A stretch of 35,050 nucleotides of DNA from NCBI GenBank assembly GCA_018971625.1, contig JAGXAJ010000048.1, positions 1-35,050 of the forward strand, in the 5' to 3' direction. A program made the position numbers and the translations under genes. Source of the DNA: Pseudomonadota bacterium (lineage in GTDB: Bacteria > Pseudomonadota > Alphaproteobacteria > Rhizobiales > Xanthobacteraceae). The notes below the pieces were generated by a model. That model saw only the letters and a list, made by a program, of their open reading frames with translations. It did no database searches and was not told the origin of the DNA. Positions 10,349 to 20,798 of the stretch are shown one piece after another (within the stretch, counting starts at the first letter, position 1; every line of letters starts with the position of its first letter).

Positions 10349-10621
10349 TCATAGCATCCCCAGCGCCTGCATGTAGGTCTCAAGGATGGTTTCCTGTTCG
10401 GCGCGCTCATTTTCGTCCTGCTTGCGCAGGCGAACGATGGTGCGCAGCGCCTTGACGTCGAAGCCATTGCCCTTGGCCTCGGCATAGACGTCGCGGATAT
10501 CGTCGGAGATCGTCTTCTTTTCCTCCTCCAGACGCTCGATGCGTTCGATAATGGCCTTGAGCTGGTCCTTTGCGAACCTTGTCGCGGGCTCTTCCTTGAC
10601 GGCAGCAGCGGAGGTGGCCAT
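10349..10621 (-). CDS. gapR: GapR family DNA-binding protein (DUF2312)
   Basis: A 90 aa protein of the DUF2312 family, whose Caulobacter member GapR is a nucleoid-associated protein that binds AT-rich, overtwisted DNA ahead of replication and transcription and stimulates topoisomerases. The coiled-coil signature [20 protein letters not shown] and the [20 protein letters not shown] and IVRLRKQD blocks are present and intact. The start at 10621 is chosen over an extension of 40 codons because AGGAG lies 7 bp before it and the length matches Caulobacter GapR (about 89 aa). The gene stands alone on the minus strand between two convergent or unrelated units. Confidence 0.88.
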   Translation of the reverse strand: MATSAAAVKEEPATRFAKDQLKAIIERIERLEEEKKTISDDIRDVYAEAKGNGFDVKALRTIVRLRKQDENERAEQETILETYMQALGML

Positions 10622-10806
10622 CGGGTACTCCTGGGTGAACTGATGGTGGAAGGCTTGGATCGGGCGCACACGCATCGCGGCGAGGCGCATTCCGAAATGA
10701 CCCTCAGGATCGGGGGCTCTTGCGTCAAGAAAACATCGCAATCATCCACAGCGCGCCCACAGGAGAAAGTTGCAAGCGCGGCGGAGAGGCTGTTCAGTCG
10801 CTGATT

Positions 10807-11109
10807 TTAATGGCCGCTTTCGGCCTTCTTCATCGCTGCCAGTTGCTCGGGACTGGCCGCGCTCTGGTATTTCGACTTCCAGGTCTCGTAAGGCATGCCA
10901 TAGACGGCTTCGCGGCTCTCCTCTTTGCTGACCACCACGCCCTTGGCGTCGGCTTCCTCCTTCATCCAGTTCGACAGGCAGTTGCGGCAGAAGCCCGCGA
11001 GATTCATCAGGTCGATATTCTGGACATCGTGGCGCGCGCGCAGATGTTCGACCAGCCGTCGGAAAACCGCGGCCTCAAGTTCTGTTCTGGTTTTGTCGTC
11101 GATTGCCAT
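10807..11109 (-). CDS. DUF1244 domain-containing protein
   Basis: A 100 aa cytoplasmic protein of the DUF1244 family, found widely in Proteobacteria and without an established function. Conserved blocks are FRRLVEHLRARHDVQNIDLM, NLAGFCRNCLSNWM with a CxxC pair, and YGMPYETWKSKYQ. The CxxC could bind metal, but that is inference. The start at 11109 fits the family N-terminus and has GGAG upstream; an in-frame start six codons earlier is less likely. The next gene on the other strand is DUF1036, and the 209 bp between them must hold both promoters. Confidence 0.88.
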   Translation of the reverse strand: MAIDDKTRTELEAAVFRRLVEHLRARHDVQNIDLMNLAGFCRNCLSNWMKEEADAKGVVVSKEESREAVYGMPYETWKSKYQSAASPEQLAAMKKAESGH

Positions 11110-11318
11110 CTCGCGCTCCGCAAGCAATGTGTCGCCGTTTTGTGACGGGAATATTGGACATTAGATGGACGTTGTCACAGATTTTGCCATATCACGGCGC
11201 AAACAAATAGGAATAAGAGGGATTTCGGCGACCGATTGCCCTAAAACACCGCCTCAACCGTTGACAGCCACGGCCGGCTCACGCGAAATCATCCAAGAAT
11301 TGATATGGCTTTGGCTTA

Positions 11319-11924
11319 ATGATCCCCAGCGCTCCCCGTCGCATCCGACCATTCCCTGCTCGCTTGACCGCCGGTTTGCTGCCGGCGCTGGCGCTTGTGA
11401 TAACGTGCCTCTGGAACAACCCCGCTGCGGCGGATTTCCGTCTCTGCAACAATACCTCGAGCCGGGTGGGGATCGCGCTCGGCTACAAGGACGCCGAGGG
11501 CTGGACCACAGAGGGTTGGTGGAATGTATCGTCGCGCAGTTGCGAGACGCTGCTGAAGGGCACGCTGGTCGCGCGATATTATTACATCTACGCGCTCGAT
11601 TATGATCGCGGCGGCGAGTGGTCGGGACAAGCCTTCATGTGCTCGCGCGACAAGGAATTCACCATCAAGGGGACCGAGAATTGCCTGGCGCGCGGCTTCG
11701 ACCGTACCGGCTTTTTCGAGGTCGACACCGGCGAGCAGCGGGCCTGGACGGTGCAACTGACGGAGTCCAGTGAACAGCAGTCCGGGCAGAAGGTACCGGG
11801 ACTTCCGGGAACGGTGGACCCGAACAAGCCCGGTGGAATTCCGGGCATATCCGCTGCTCCGGGCAAAGACCCGATGCTGCCCAATCCGCAGGCCGGAACG
11901 CCTCATGGCACGGCTGCAAAGTAA
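11319..11924 (+). CDS. DUF1036 domain-containing exported protein
   Basis: A 201 aa secreted protein of unknown function. A signal peptide (residues 1-38) ends at NNPAAA. The DUF1036 domain begins ADFRLCNNTSSRVGIALGYK and includes GWWNVSSRSCETLLKG and YYYIYALDYDRGGEWSG; four cysteines probably form disulfides in the periplasm. The C-terminal 45 residues are Pro/Gly-rich and likely disordered. The gene ends 3 bp before the pyruvate kinase start, so the two are almost certainly co-transcribed. I recall the DUF1036-pyk pairing from other rhizobia, but its functional meaning is unknown. Confidence 0.88.
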   Translation: MIPSAPRRIRPFPARLTAGLLPALALVITCLWNNPAAADFRLCNNTSSRVGIALGYKDAEGWTTEGWWNVSSRSCETLLKGTLVARYYYIYALDYDRGGEWSGQAFMCSRDKEFTIKGTENCLARGFDRTGFFEVDTGEQRAWTVQLTESSEQQSGQKVPGLPGTVDPNKPGGIPGISAAPGKDPMLPNPQAGTPHGTAAK

Positions 11925-11927
11925 GCC

Positions 11928-13364
11928 ATGAGACGTCTGCGCCGCATCAAGATCCTTGCAACGCTTGGCCCTGCTTCCTCCGACAGCGCCGTGGTCCGGC
12001 GGCTGTTTGAAGCCGGCGCCGATCTATTCCGCATCAATATGAGCCATACCTCACATGACAAGATGCGCGAACTGGTCAAGACCATCCGCAATGTCGAGTC
12101 GAGCTATGGCCGCCCGATCGGCATCCTGGTCGATCTGCAGGGGCCGAAACTGCGGCTGGGTTCGTTCACGGAAGGCGCCATCCAACTCAAGAACGGCGAA
12201 AGCTTCATACTCGATTCGGACAAGGCGCCGGGCGACAACAGCCGTGTGCAGCTTCCGCACCCGGAGATCCTGGCCGCGCTCAAGCCGGGGCACGCGCTGC
12301 TGCTCGACGACGGCAAGGTCCGACTGATCGTCGAGGAAGCCTCGCCCGATCGCGCGGTCACCCGCGTTGTGATCGGCGGCCGGATGTCCGACCGCAAGGG
12401 CGTCAGCCTGCCCGACACCGACCTGCCGGTTTCGGCGATGACGCCCAAGGACCGCGCCGACCTCGAGGCGGCGCTCGCGACCGGCGTCGACTGGATCGCA
12501 CTTTCCTTCGTGCAGCGCGCGGAGGATGTAATCGAGGTCAAGAAGCTGATTCGCGGTCGCGCCGCGGTCATGGCCAAGATCGAAAAACCGCAAGCGATCG
12601 ATCGGCTCGCCGAAATCCTGGAGGCCTCCGACGCACTGATGGTGGCACGCGGCGATCTCGGTGTCGAGCTGCCGCTGGAGCGGGTACCCAGCTTGCAGAA
12701 GCAGATAACGCGGCTGGCGCGGGGCGCCGGCAAGCCGGTTGTGGTGGCAACGCAAATGCTGGAATCGATGATCCAGAGCCCGGTGCCGACCCGCGCCGAG
12801 GTTTCCGACGTCGCCACCGCGGTCTATGAGGGCGCCGACGCGATCATGTTGTCGGCGGAATCCGCAGCCGGCAAGTTTCCGGTGGAAGCGGTCTCGACCA
12901 TGAACCGCATCGGCGAGGAAGTGGAGCGCGACCCGATCTATCGCGGCGTACTCAATGCGCAGCGCGCCGAACCGGAGCCCACGGTGGGCGACGCGATTGC
13001 CGACGCCGCGCGGCAGGTTGCCGAGACGCTCGATCTTTCAGCGATCATCTGCTGGACCAGTTCGGGATCGACCGCGCTGCGCGTTGCTCGCGAGCGGCCG
13101 AAGCCGCCGGTGGTGGCGATTACGCCCAGTATCTCCACCGGACGCAAATTGTCCGTGGTCTGGGGCGTGCATTGCGTGGTCGCCGAAGACGCGCATGATC
13201 TGGACGACATGGTGGCCCGCGCCGGCAACACCGCCTTCAGGGACGGTTTTGCCAAGGCAGGACAGCGCGTCATCATCGTCGCTGGCGTACCGCTCGGCAC
13301 CCCCGGCACCACCAATATGGTCCGCATCGCTTCCGTTGGCCCGAACGGCGACGCGGGCAGTTGA
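11928..13364 (+). CDS. pyk: Pyruvate kinase
   Basis: A 478 aa enzyme converting phosphoenolpyruvate and ADP to pyruvate and ATP, the last step of glycolysis. The N-terminus RRIKILATLGPASSD and FRINMSHTSHDKMRELV are typical. DLQGPKLRLGSF, the active-site MAKIEKPQAIDRL (catalytic Lys and Glu), MVARGDLGVELP, TQMLESMI and the long signature from PTRAEVSDVATAVYEGADAI onward are all present. The C-terminal regulatory domain (from about 350) includes CWTSSGSTALRVARERP. Length is normal. It is preceded within 3 bp by the DUF1036 gene and converges on the OsmC gene 45 bp away. Confidence 0.96.
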   Translation: MRRLRRIKILATLGPASSDSAVVRRLFEAGADLFRINMSHTSHDKMRELVKTIRNVESSYGRPIGILVDLQGPKLRLGSFTEGAIQLKNGESFILDSDKAPGDNSRVQLPHPEILAALKPGHALLLDDGKVRLIVEEASPDRAVTRVVIGGRMSDRKGVSLPDTDLPVSAMTPKDRADLEAALATGVDWIALSFVQRAEDVIEVKKLIRGRAAVMAKIEKPQAIDRLAEILEASDALMVARGDLGVELPLERVPSLQKQITRLARGAGKPVVVATQMLESMIQSPVPTRAEVSDVATAVYEGADAIMLSAESAAGKFPVEAVSTMNRIGEEVERDPIYRGVLNAQRAEPEPTVGDAIADAARQVAETLDLSAIICWTSSGSTALRVARERPKPPVVAITPSISTGRKLSVVWGVHCVVAEDAHDLDDMVARAGNTAFRDGFAKAGQRVIIVAGVPLGTPGTTNMVRIASVGPNGDAGS

Positions 13365-13409
13365 TTCCCCTTCCCGCTCCTGCCGCAAAGCGAGCACACG
13401 TTGCCGCGA

Positions 13410-13835
13410 TTACAGCAGCGTCGCGTCGAGCGTGATCTTGGTATTGAGCACCTTCGATACCGGGCAGCCGGCTTTGGCCTTGCCGGTCAGTTCGTCGAAC
13501 TTTGCCTTGTCGGCGCCGGGAACCTTTGCCTTCAGAATCAGATGCACCGAGGTAATGGCAAAGCCATCAGCGACCTTCTCCAGCGTGACGTCAGCCTTGG
13601 TCTCCATGTGCTCCGCGGTAAGCTTGGCTTCGCCCAGGATCAGCGACAACGCCATGGTGAAGCACGCGGCGTGGGCGGCGCCGATCAGTTCTTCGGGGTT
13701 GGAGCCCGGCTTGCCTTCGAAGCGGCTGGCGAAGCCGTAAGGATAATCATTCAGCGCGCCACTCTTGGTCGAGATCGCGCCCTTGCCATCCTTGATACCG
13801 CCTTGCCATTTGGCTGATCCTGATGTCGTTGGCAT
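13410..13835 (-). CDS. OsmC family peroxiredoxin
   Basis: A 141 aa protein of the OsmC/Ohr family, which reduces organic hydroperoxides with a pair of cysteines. The two cysteines are present in AAHAACFTMALSLILGEA (near residue 58) and AGCPVSKVLNTKI (near residue 125). The N-terminus MPTTSGSAKWQGGIKDGKG and GSNPEELIGAAHA are typical of the OsmC branch rather than Ohr. It lies 123 bp downstream of a TetR gene on the same strand, which could regulate it, but no shared operator was seen between them. Confidence 0.9.
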   Translation of the reverse strand: MPTTSGSAKWQGGIKDGKGAISTKSGALNDYPYGFASRFEGKPGSNPEELIGAAHAACFTMALSLILGEAKLTAEHMETKADVTLEKVADGFAITSVHLILKAKVPGADKAKFDELTGKAKAGCPVSKVLNTKITLDATLL

Positions 13836-13958
13836 CTATCGCTCCTTCAAAATGATCGATTTTGCCGCCATGCAGCGGGAACTGCACACTTAACGCGCCG
13901 GATGCGTCAAAGCGATGTCACCGCGGCTAATCTATATGACGCCTGAGCGGCGACTTTG

Positions 13959-14633
13959 TTACGCCCCCGCCAAGGCTATTGCCGGCAGTGCCGCCTGCAC
14001 CACCAGACCGCGGGCGCGAGCGTCCATCACACCGACCGCGCGCAGGGCCAGTAGCGTGACAGCCTGCACGGCGTCACGCAATTTCGCCGGATCCTCCATG
14101 CCTTCCGGGGCCAGCGGCCCGACCAGGGATTCGTGCAATGCCCCGAGCAGCGCGGAAGCCGCCAATGCGGTATCCTGCGCCGGCAGATGCCCGGCGCGAA
14201 CCGCGGCCTCGATCCTGGTTGCGACCTCGCCAGCGATCTCGCGGCGGCTCGCCAGCCGCGAGGCCGTGACGTCGACATCGACGGGCTCGGCAAGGATACC
14301 CCAGGCGAGCTTGCGCTGCGACAGCACATGAGCTGCAACGGTCGTGACAGCGGCCGCCAGTGCCGAGGAGGGCCCGGGCGCGGCGTCGGCGGCGCGGCGG
14401 ATGGCGGCGAGTTCATCGCGCGACACGTCGGCAATCAGTTCCGAGACCAGGTCGGCCTTGGAGGGGAAATAGCGGTACACGGTGCCGGCCGCGACATTGG
14501 CCCGGAACGCGACCGGCGCAATCTGTACCGCCGCCATCCCACCATCGGCTGCTGCCTGACGGGCAGCCGCGAGGATCGCGCTACGCCGCGCCGCAAGCCG
14601 CTTTACCACCTGATGGGTTCGCCGATACACCAT
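13959..14633 (-). CDS. TetR/AcrR family transcriptional regulator
   Basis: A 224 aa regulator. The N-terminal helix-turn-helix runs ILAAARQAAADGGMAAVQIA, then PVAFRANVAAGTVYRYFPSK ADLVSELIADV (about residues 17-65). The remaining helical domain is the ligand-binding part, with no recognisable specificity. The start is chosen at MVYRRTHQVV; alternatives at 14645 and further upstream exist without better ribosome sites. Two short inverted repeats lie 78-120 bp upstream (14711-14725 and 14738-14753). The C-terminal half contains AILAEPVDVDVTASRLASRR, typical of the family. The neighbour downstream is the OsmC gene. Confidence 0.88.
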   Translation of the reverse strand: MVYRRTHQVVKRLAARRSAILAAARQAAADGGMAAVQIAPVAFRANVAAGTVYRYFPSKADLVSELIADVSRDELAAIRRAADAAPGPSSALAAAVTTVAAHVLSQRKLAWGILAEPVDVDVTASRLASRREIAGEVATRIEAAVRAGHLPAQDTALAASALLGALHESLVGPLAPEGMEDPAKLRDAVQAVTLLALRAVGVMDARARGLVVQAALPAIALAGA

Positions 14634-14710
14634 GGCGCTTCTCATCCCTGACGCGCAGCCCGAGATCATCAAGGCCATATCGGCCAGGCTGGGCAGCTCG
14701 CCGTCTCGAC

Positions 14711-14753
14711 ATTTGTGGAACAAATTGCGTTGAAGAACTGAACAACTATTCAG
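14711..14753. promoter_or_regulatory. Candidate operator region of the TetR gene
   Basis: There are two inverted repeats upstream of the TetR gene: ATTTG-N5-CAAAT (14711-14725) and CTGAA-N6-TTCAG (14738-14753). TetR regulators usually bind such sites in their own promoters. Arms of 5 bp can arise by chance, so support is weak. Confidence 0.3.
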
Positions 14754-14884
14754 GGACGATGACAAGGCTCTTCGCGGGTCTTGGAAGACCGGATCCCCGC
14801 TTCAGCGGCCGAGCGGGCGTCAAGGGGTTTTGGCCCGCACTTCGATGTCATTGATTGTGGTGACCGGTAGCCCCTGAGCTGGAA

Positions 14885-15059
14885 CAACGCTCACCGAACC
14901 GGTTGCGCACCCAGTCTCGGAAACTGCGCGGCGAATAGATGCGCGATAGCTGACGCCGCGTAACAAAATCGTTCGGCGGGATCTCGTATCAGAGATCGAC
15001 AACTTCCTCCGCTTGGAGAAGAAGCGATGGCCGCCGATATCAAAAAGGAAACCGTGTCC
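14885..15059 (-). pseudogene. Remnant of FAD-dependent oxidoreductase (UDP-galactopyranose mutase/HemY-like)
   Basis: Read on the minus strand, 15059-15012 encodes HGFLFDIGGHRFFSK, the signature after the FAD-binding start in a family of FAD-dependent oxidoreductases (COG1232-like). The frame then shifts: 15006-14980 reads EVVDL, a TGA where the family has Trp, then YEI. The same frame continues PPNDFVTRRQLSRIY, then directly SFRDWVRNRFGER (ending at 14887). In intact members roughly 50 or more residues separate the last two blocks, so there is an internal deletion too. The N-terminal nucleotide-binding motif and the whole C-terminus are missing. The order of four family blocks in consistent direction makes chance unlikely. 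It is not expressed as a working enzyme. Confidence 0.75.
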
Positions 15060-15416
15060 CGGCGCCGCATCAGCATCGGAACCGATTCGGACAGCGCTCG
15101 TTCGACGACATACCGCGCAAACGACGCGACGATGTTGGAAACCAGACCTCCGCATGAGTACCTATCCGCGTCATGAAATTCACCTTCAAATTTCGGTCGG
15201 TACAAAAAGCAGCAACTGATTTCGGACCAATTCGCCGTTCGATTCAAATGGGATGGGTTCGAAGCGCGCCGTTCTCAACTTCGGCCTGTAATATATAGAT
15301 TGATTTTCGTATCCGAACATTGCGCATCGCCTGGGTTGCGACAACTTGCATAGCGGGTCATGTGCACAGTGCTGCGATGATTAGGCGCGGCCAACGGCAA
15401 CACTGGACGAGGACAT
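15060..15416. other. Gene-free stretch between pseudogene and ftsH terminator
   Basis: No convincing coding frame or RNA is seen. Base composition is lower in GC than the flanks, notably around 15160-15310. The part next to 15060 may hold further unrecognisable remains of the decayed oxidoreductase. Confidence 0.45.
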
Positions 15417-15446
15417 GAAAAACGCGGCGTCGCCGCCGCGTTTTTC
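15417..15446 (-). terminator. Rho-independent terminator downstream of ftsH
   Basis: A perfect 13-bp stem with a 4-nt loop: GAAAAACGCGGCG (15417-15429), TCGC, CGCCGCGTTTTTC (15434-15446). The T-run at the end on the minus strand follows the GC stem. It lies 21 bp after the ftsH stop and is symmetrical, so it could work in both directions. Confidence 0.88.
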
Positions 15447-15467
15447 ATTCTCAAAACAATCGACCGC

Positions 15468-17390
<1,923 letters not shown>

Positions 17391-17474
17391 TGATCTTCCT
17401 TCGTGGTCGCGCGGATCGCGGCCCTATAATGTCCTTGGCAGTTGATTGGGCCAGTCTGGGAAAGATTCCCGCTC

Positions 17475-17501
17475 GACTGCTCCACAGTCAACTGACTGCT
17501 C
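17475..17501. promoter_or_regulatory. Direct and inverted repeats upstream of ftsH
   Basis: GACTGCTC occurs at 17475-17482 and again at 17494-17501, with the palindromic CAGTCA-AC-TGACTG type sequence in between. The site is about 90-110 bp upstream of the ftsH start. It could be a regulator site; no known consensus is matched. Confidence 0.25.
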
Positions 17502-17616
17502 TACAATCTAGGTGTCACCTCGCTCGCTGCCAAGGGAACCACGCAGGACTATTTAACGCATTCTAGCACGATTACCGCTTAAATAATGGCGCTTGAGCCA
17601 GTGTTTTCACGGGTGG

Positions 17617-18753
17617 TTAAGGCTTGGATCGTGGTTTCGCACGGCTTTGTGTGACGGCCTGCCATCCTTCACCCCCAGAATCCTTGATCCTGATCTTCCT
17701 CTTAGCTCCGTGGCGGCGTGGCGGCGCCGGCTCGATGCGGATTCGGCCCCCGGCCAGGCTGATCATGGCACCGGCAAGAGTCTGTTTGAGCTTTGGATGA
17801 GGGCCGCGGGGCTTTTTCTTCGCACCGGCTCGCTCCAGGGCCGACAACAAGGCCTCGACCTTGCCAAGCTCGGCTGGTCCTTCATGGCCGAACCGGCCGA
17901 TCGCACGTTGCAACAGCCTGACGCGGATCTCCTCGGGTACGGCGGCAAAGGCCTCGAAGTCGAAGATTTTTGCGCGGGGGCCAACGTGCAAGGCGGCGCG
18001 ATCCTTCAAGGCGAGATAGCGCTCGGCACCGTCGGCCAGCACTTCCACCGCCGCGTTGGCGCGTGCGAGCCGGGCGGCCAGCCGCGCCAAATTCGCGGGA
18101 TCGCCGCCCTCGGCCGCCAGCGCCGGCATCAGCGCCCGCAGCCGAGGTCTCGTGAAATGCATGTCGCGATTGCTGGGATCGTCGGCAAAGCCAATCTTTG
18201 CTTTCTGGAGTGTCGCGACCAGCCGCGCCTTCGAAACCTGCAGCAAAGGACGCGCCAAAACCACGCCATGGCGTAGGGATTGCGTGGCCATCGCCGCGAG
18301 ACCGGCGATGCCGCTGCCGCGCAAAAGCCGCATCAACAGGGTCTCGGCCTGGTCGTCGCGGGTATGCGCGGTAAGGATGTGGGTGGCACCGTGGTCCTGT
18401 GCGGCCTCGGCCAGCAGCCGGTAGCGCTCGGCCCGCGCCGCAGCCGGCAATCCCGTTTTCGGCTTGGCGCCGCGCCAGCGCAGGGTGTGGTGCGGCAGGC
18501 CGAGGCTCCGGGCCAGACGCTTGACATCGCTCGCCTCGCGCGCGGACGCCGCACGCAAACCGTGATCGACGGTGACGGCGACAAGGCGCGGACCGCGCGC
18601 CAGAGCGCGGCGCCAGCGCACCATAAGCCACATCAGCGCGACGGAATCCGGGCCACCGGAAACCGCGAGCACGATGGCAGGCGCCGTTTTCCAATCGGCG
18701 AACAGACCTTTCGCTTCGCTTGCCGAGATCGCGGAATCATCGTCGTCGGGCAT
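17617..18753 (-). CDS. tilS: tRNA(Ile)-lysidine synthase
   Basis: A 378 aa cytoplasmic enzyme that ligates lysine to C34 of the CAU-anticodon tRNA-Ile, changing it from Met to Ile decoding. The PP-loop ATP pyrophosphatase motif SGGPDS lies at residues 32-37 (VLAVSGGPDSVALMWLM). The typical VDHGLRAASAREA, LPHHTLRW and HILTAHTRDDQAETLLMRL stretches follow, then GIAGL. The C-terminal part is Arg/Lys-rich, as in short alphaproteobacterial TilS. It is encoded 81 bp downstream of cpoB and upstream of ftsH, a common arrangement. Confidence 0.95.
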   Translation of the reverse strand: MPDDDDSAISASEAKGLFADWKTAPAIVLAVSGGPDSVALMWLMVRWRRALARGPRLVAVTVDHGLRAASAREASDVKRLARSLGLPHHTLRWRGAKPKTGLPAAARAERYRLLAEAAQDHGATHILTAHTRDDQAETLLMRLLRGSGIAGLAAMATQSLRHGVVLARPLLQVSKARLVATLQKAKIGFADDPSNRDMHFTRPRLRALMPALAAEGGDPANLARLAARLARANAAVEVLADGAERYLALKDRAALHVGPRAKIFDFEAFAAVPEEIRVRLLQRAIGRFGHEGPAELGKVEALLSALERAGAKKKPRGPHPKLKQTLAGAMISLAGGRIRIEPAPPRRHGAKRKIRIKDSGGEGWQAVTQSRAKPRSKP

Positions 18754-18834
18754 GGCATCGCCGAGCTATTTCACCGACGTTTTATGCCGATATGCGGTGC
18801 ATTGCCATGCGCCGCAGGCGCCCGACAAACGGCC

Positions 18835-19863
18835 TCAGCACTTCACACGCTTCTGCTCGCGATCGACCGCGGCTTTGACTCCGCTCGAGGCACGGGGATA
18901 TTTCCGCGTCACTTCGCCGAAGGCGGCGCAGGCGGCCTCCTTCTCCTTCAGGGCCGCCAGCGACTGGCCGAGCCGCAGCAAAGCGTCGGGAGCCTTCGCC
19001 GATTTATCGAATTTGGAGGTCACCGCCAGAAAGGCCTCCGCAGCCTCGCGATATTGCTGGCGCTGAAAGAAGCTTTCCCCGAGCCAGTATTGCGAGTCGG
19101 CCAGCAGCGGATCGTTCGGGTATTTCTGGCCGAAATTGCGCATGGTTTCCTCGGCCAGCGCATAATCCTTGCGCTCCATATAACCGATCCCGAGATCGAA
19201 CTCATCCCTCGGCGTGGCCGACGGCGGCAGGGTGGTCAGTCGGGTTCCGACGCCCGGCGCCTGCGGTGGCGGCAGCGCACCGCCCCCGTTGAGCTGGTTG
19301 GTGCTTTCGATATTGAGCGGCTCGCCCGCAGCGCGTCCGCCGGGCGCGCCGAGCGGCATTTGGCCGCCGCCGAGCGCGTGCGGGGCACCTGGCGCATTGG
19401 GATTTTGGTTTGGATCAAAGGCGTCGCCGCGGCTCCGGCCCGGCGCGACCATGGGCTCCTGGACGACAGGCGTTGGAGCGGCGATCTGCTGGCCGTAGCC
19501 CGGCTGAGGCTGCGGCGAACGATAGGCGGCGTTCGGGTTAGGATTCGGCTGCGAGGGAAGCGCCGCGACGTTCGGCTGGGCCGCCGCAGGCTGACCGCCC
19601 GGCCCCGCTTGCGCGCCGCCCAGCGTCCTCAGTCTCTCCTGAAGCAGCTGGTTCTGGTGCTGCAGCTCTTCGTTCTGGCCGGTGAGTTGCCGCAGCTGGT
19701 TCTCAAGCCGCTCGATCTGCATCTGCGGATCGCCATCGTCGGATTGCGCGAACGCCGCTGACGGCAGCACCTGCGATCCAAGCGCCAATGTCGCAGCGAG
19801 CGACAAGGCGCGCGTGATCCCGCGGGGCATTCCGCCGATCGTTCGATGACATCTGGATGACAT
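18835..19863 (-). CDS. cpoB: Cell division coordinator CpoB (YbgF), tol-pal system
   Basis: A 342 aa periplasmic protein that links Tol-Pal to peptidoglycan synthesis during constriction. The N-terminal signal ends near LPSAAFAQ. An early coiled coil follows (QIERLENQLRQLTGQNEELQ and on), then a long Pro/Gln/Asn/Gly-rich linker (about 100-200). The C-terminal TPR region (from about 215) includes FDLGIGYMERKDYALAEETM, YPNDPLLADSQYWLGESFF and KAPDALLRLGQSLAALK. The start at 19863 gives a signal peptide of about 40 residues; a later start at 19830 (MPRGITRALSL) gives a more usual one and cannot be excluded. It lies between pal and tilS. Confidence 0.93.
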   Translation of the reverse strand: MSSRCHRTIGGMPRGITRALSLAATLALGSQVLPSAAFAQSDDGDPQMQIERLENQLRQLTGQNEELQHQNQLLQERLRTLGGAQAGPGGQPAAAQPNVAALPSQPNPNPNAAYRSPQPQPGYGQQIAAPTPVVQEPMVAPGRSRGDAFDPNQNPNAPGAPHALGGGQMPLGAPGGRAAGEPLNIESTNQLNGGGALPPPQAPGVGTRLTTLPPSATPRDEFDLGIGYMERKDYALAEETMRNFGQKYPNDPLLADSQYWLGESFFQRQQYREAAEAFLAVTSKFDKSAKAPDALLRLGQSLAALKEKEAACAAFGEVTRKYPRASSGVKAAVDREQKRVKC

Positions 19864-19991
19864 GTTGGCCTGACGACGCGATCTGCGTGATATCGGAAGC
19901 AAGAATCACAATATCATTGAGAGCGGGAGTACGCCAAAAATGTGACTGATACAAACGGCTTACATAAATGCCTTAACGGCCTGAAACAAAA

Positions 19992-20011
19992 CCGGCGCCC
20001 GAAGGCGCCGG
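19992..20011 (-). terminator. Rho-independent terminator downstream of pal
   Basis: A perfect 8-bp GC stem, CCGGCGCC (19992-19999) and GGCGCCGG (20004-20011), which on the minus strand has a UUCG tetraloop and is followed by TTTTGTTT. It lies 27 bp after the pal stop, so cpoB probably relies on read-through or its own promoter in the 130 bp between. Confidence 0.88.
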
Positions 20012-20037
20012 CGACAAAACCCTTGAATGACCAAGCC

Positions 20038-20526
20038 TTACGAGCTGGCGTTCAGCACGGTGACAGCGCGACGATTTTGCGACCAGCACGAAACGTCGTT
20101 GCAGACAGCGACCGGACGTTCCTTGCCATAGGAGATTGTCCGCATCCGGCTCGCGTCAATGCCGTGCGAAACAAAATAGGACCGTACCGACTGGGCGCGC
20201 CGCGCACCGAGCGCGATATTGTATTCACGGGTGCCGCGCTCGTCGGCGTGGCCCTCGATCGTGAAGGAGTAGCGGTTATAGGTCTGCAGCCACTGCACCT
20301 GCTTGTCCAGCGTGGCAATTGCCTGCGGCGACAGATCGGTCTGATCACTCTCAAAAAACACGCGGTCGCCGACATTAACCACAAAATCCTGCTGGCTGCC
20401 CGGGGTCGCCGCGCTCGCCATCGCGCCACCAGCGAGGTTCTTGTTGGCGCAGGCGCCCATCGACAACGCCACCGCGAATACCGCAGCCAGCTTCAATCCC
20501 TGGAGGATGCGTATCTGAGATATCAT
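20038..20526 (-). CDS. pal: Peptidoglycan-associated lipoprotein Pal
   Basis: A 162 aa outer-membrane lipoprotein that binds peptidoglycan through an OmpA-like domain and TolB/TolA in the Tol system. The lipoprotein signal is LKLAAVFAVALSMGAC, with lipidated Cys near residue 26. The OmpA-like domain (from about 55) has VFFESDQTDLSPQA, the peptidoglycan-binding IEGHADERGTREYNIALGAR with its Asp and Arg, and ISYGKERPVA. It carries two further cysteines in CNDVSCW near the C-terminus. The start at 20526 is preferred because GGAGG is just upstream and the signal fits; a frame open 43 codons further upstream is not supported. Confidence 0.96.
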   Translation of the reverse strand: MISQIRILQGLKLAAVFAVALSMGACANKNLAGGAMASAATPGSQQDFVVNVGDRVFFESDQTDLSPQAIATLDKQVQWLQTYNRYSFTIEGHADERGTREYNIALGARRAQSVRSYFVSHGIDASRMRTISYGKERPVAVCNDVSCWSQNRRAVTVLNASS

Positions 20527-20798
20527 TCCGGAGCCTCCACGCTCACGTTTTTCAACTGTCATCCGGTCTACAGGGGGATGGTTAAACGAACGTTCCGTCA
20601 ACCTTGACGGGGTGTTGCCAGAGCCGGTCAAATGCCCCCCAACGGCGAAAAGCAACCGCGGTGGTTAATGAGTTGTAAATGTGGCGCGAGGGTGGAGGCC
20701 AGCCGGGCGGCGGCCGCGATGACCGGTTTTGAACAATCGAAATCGGGTCATAAACCGGATCGCCTACGTCGAACGGAGGTTCCGCCCCAGCCTGATCA

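Noticed and set aside
14891..15247. A 118-codon minus-strand frame across the decayed oxidoreductase
   Set aside because: The frame runs through the remnant in a non-family frame; the recognisable blocks lie in the other two frames, so it is not a gene.
18280..19761. A 493-codon plus-strand frame opposite tilS and cpoB
   Set aside because: It spans two real genes and their intergenic region in antisense and is Arg/Gly/Leu-rich without motifs.
20723..20758. CCGGTTT/AAACCGG inverted repeat as a terminator of the FeeM-like gene
   Set aside because: The arms are 7 bp with a 22-nt loop and no T-run, too weak to call.
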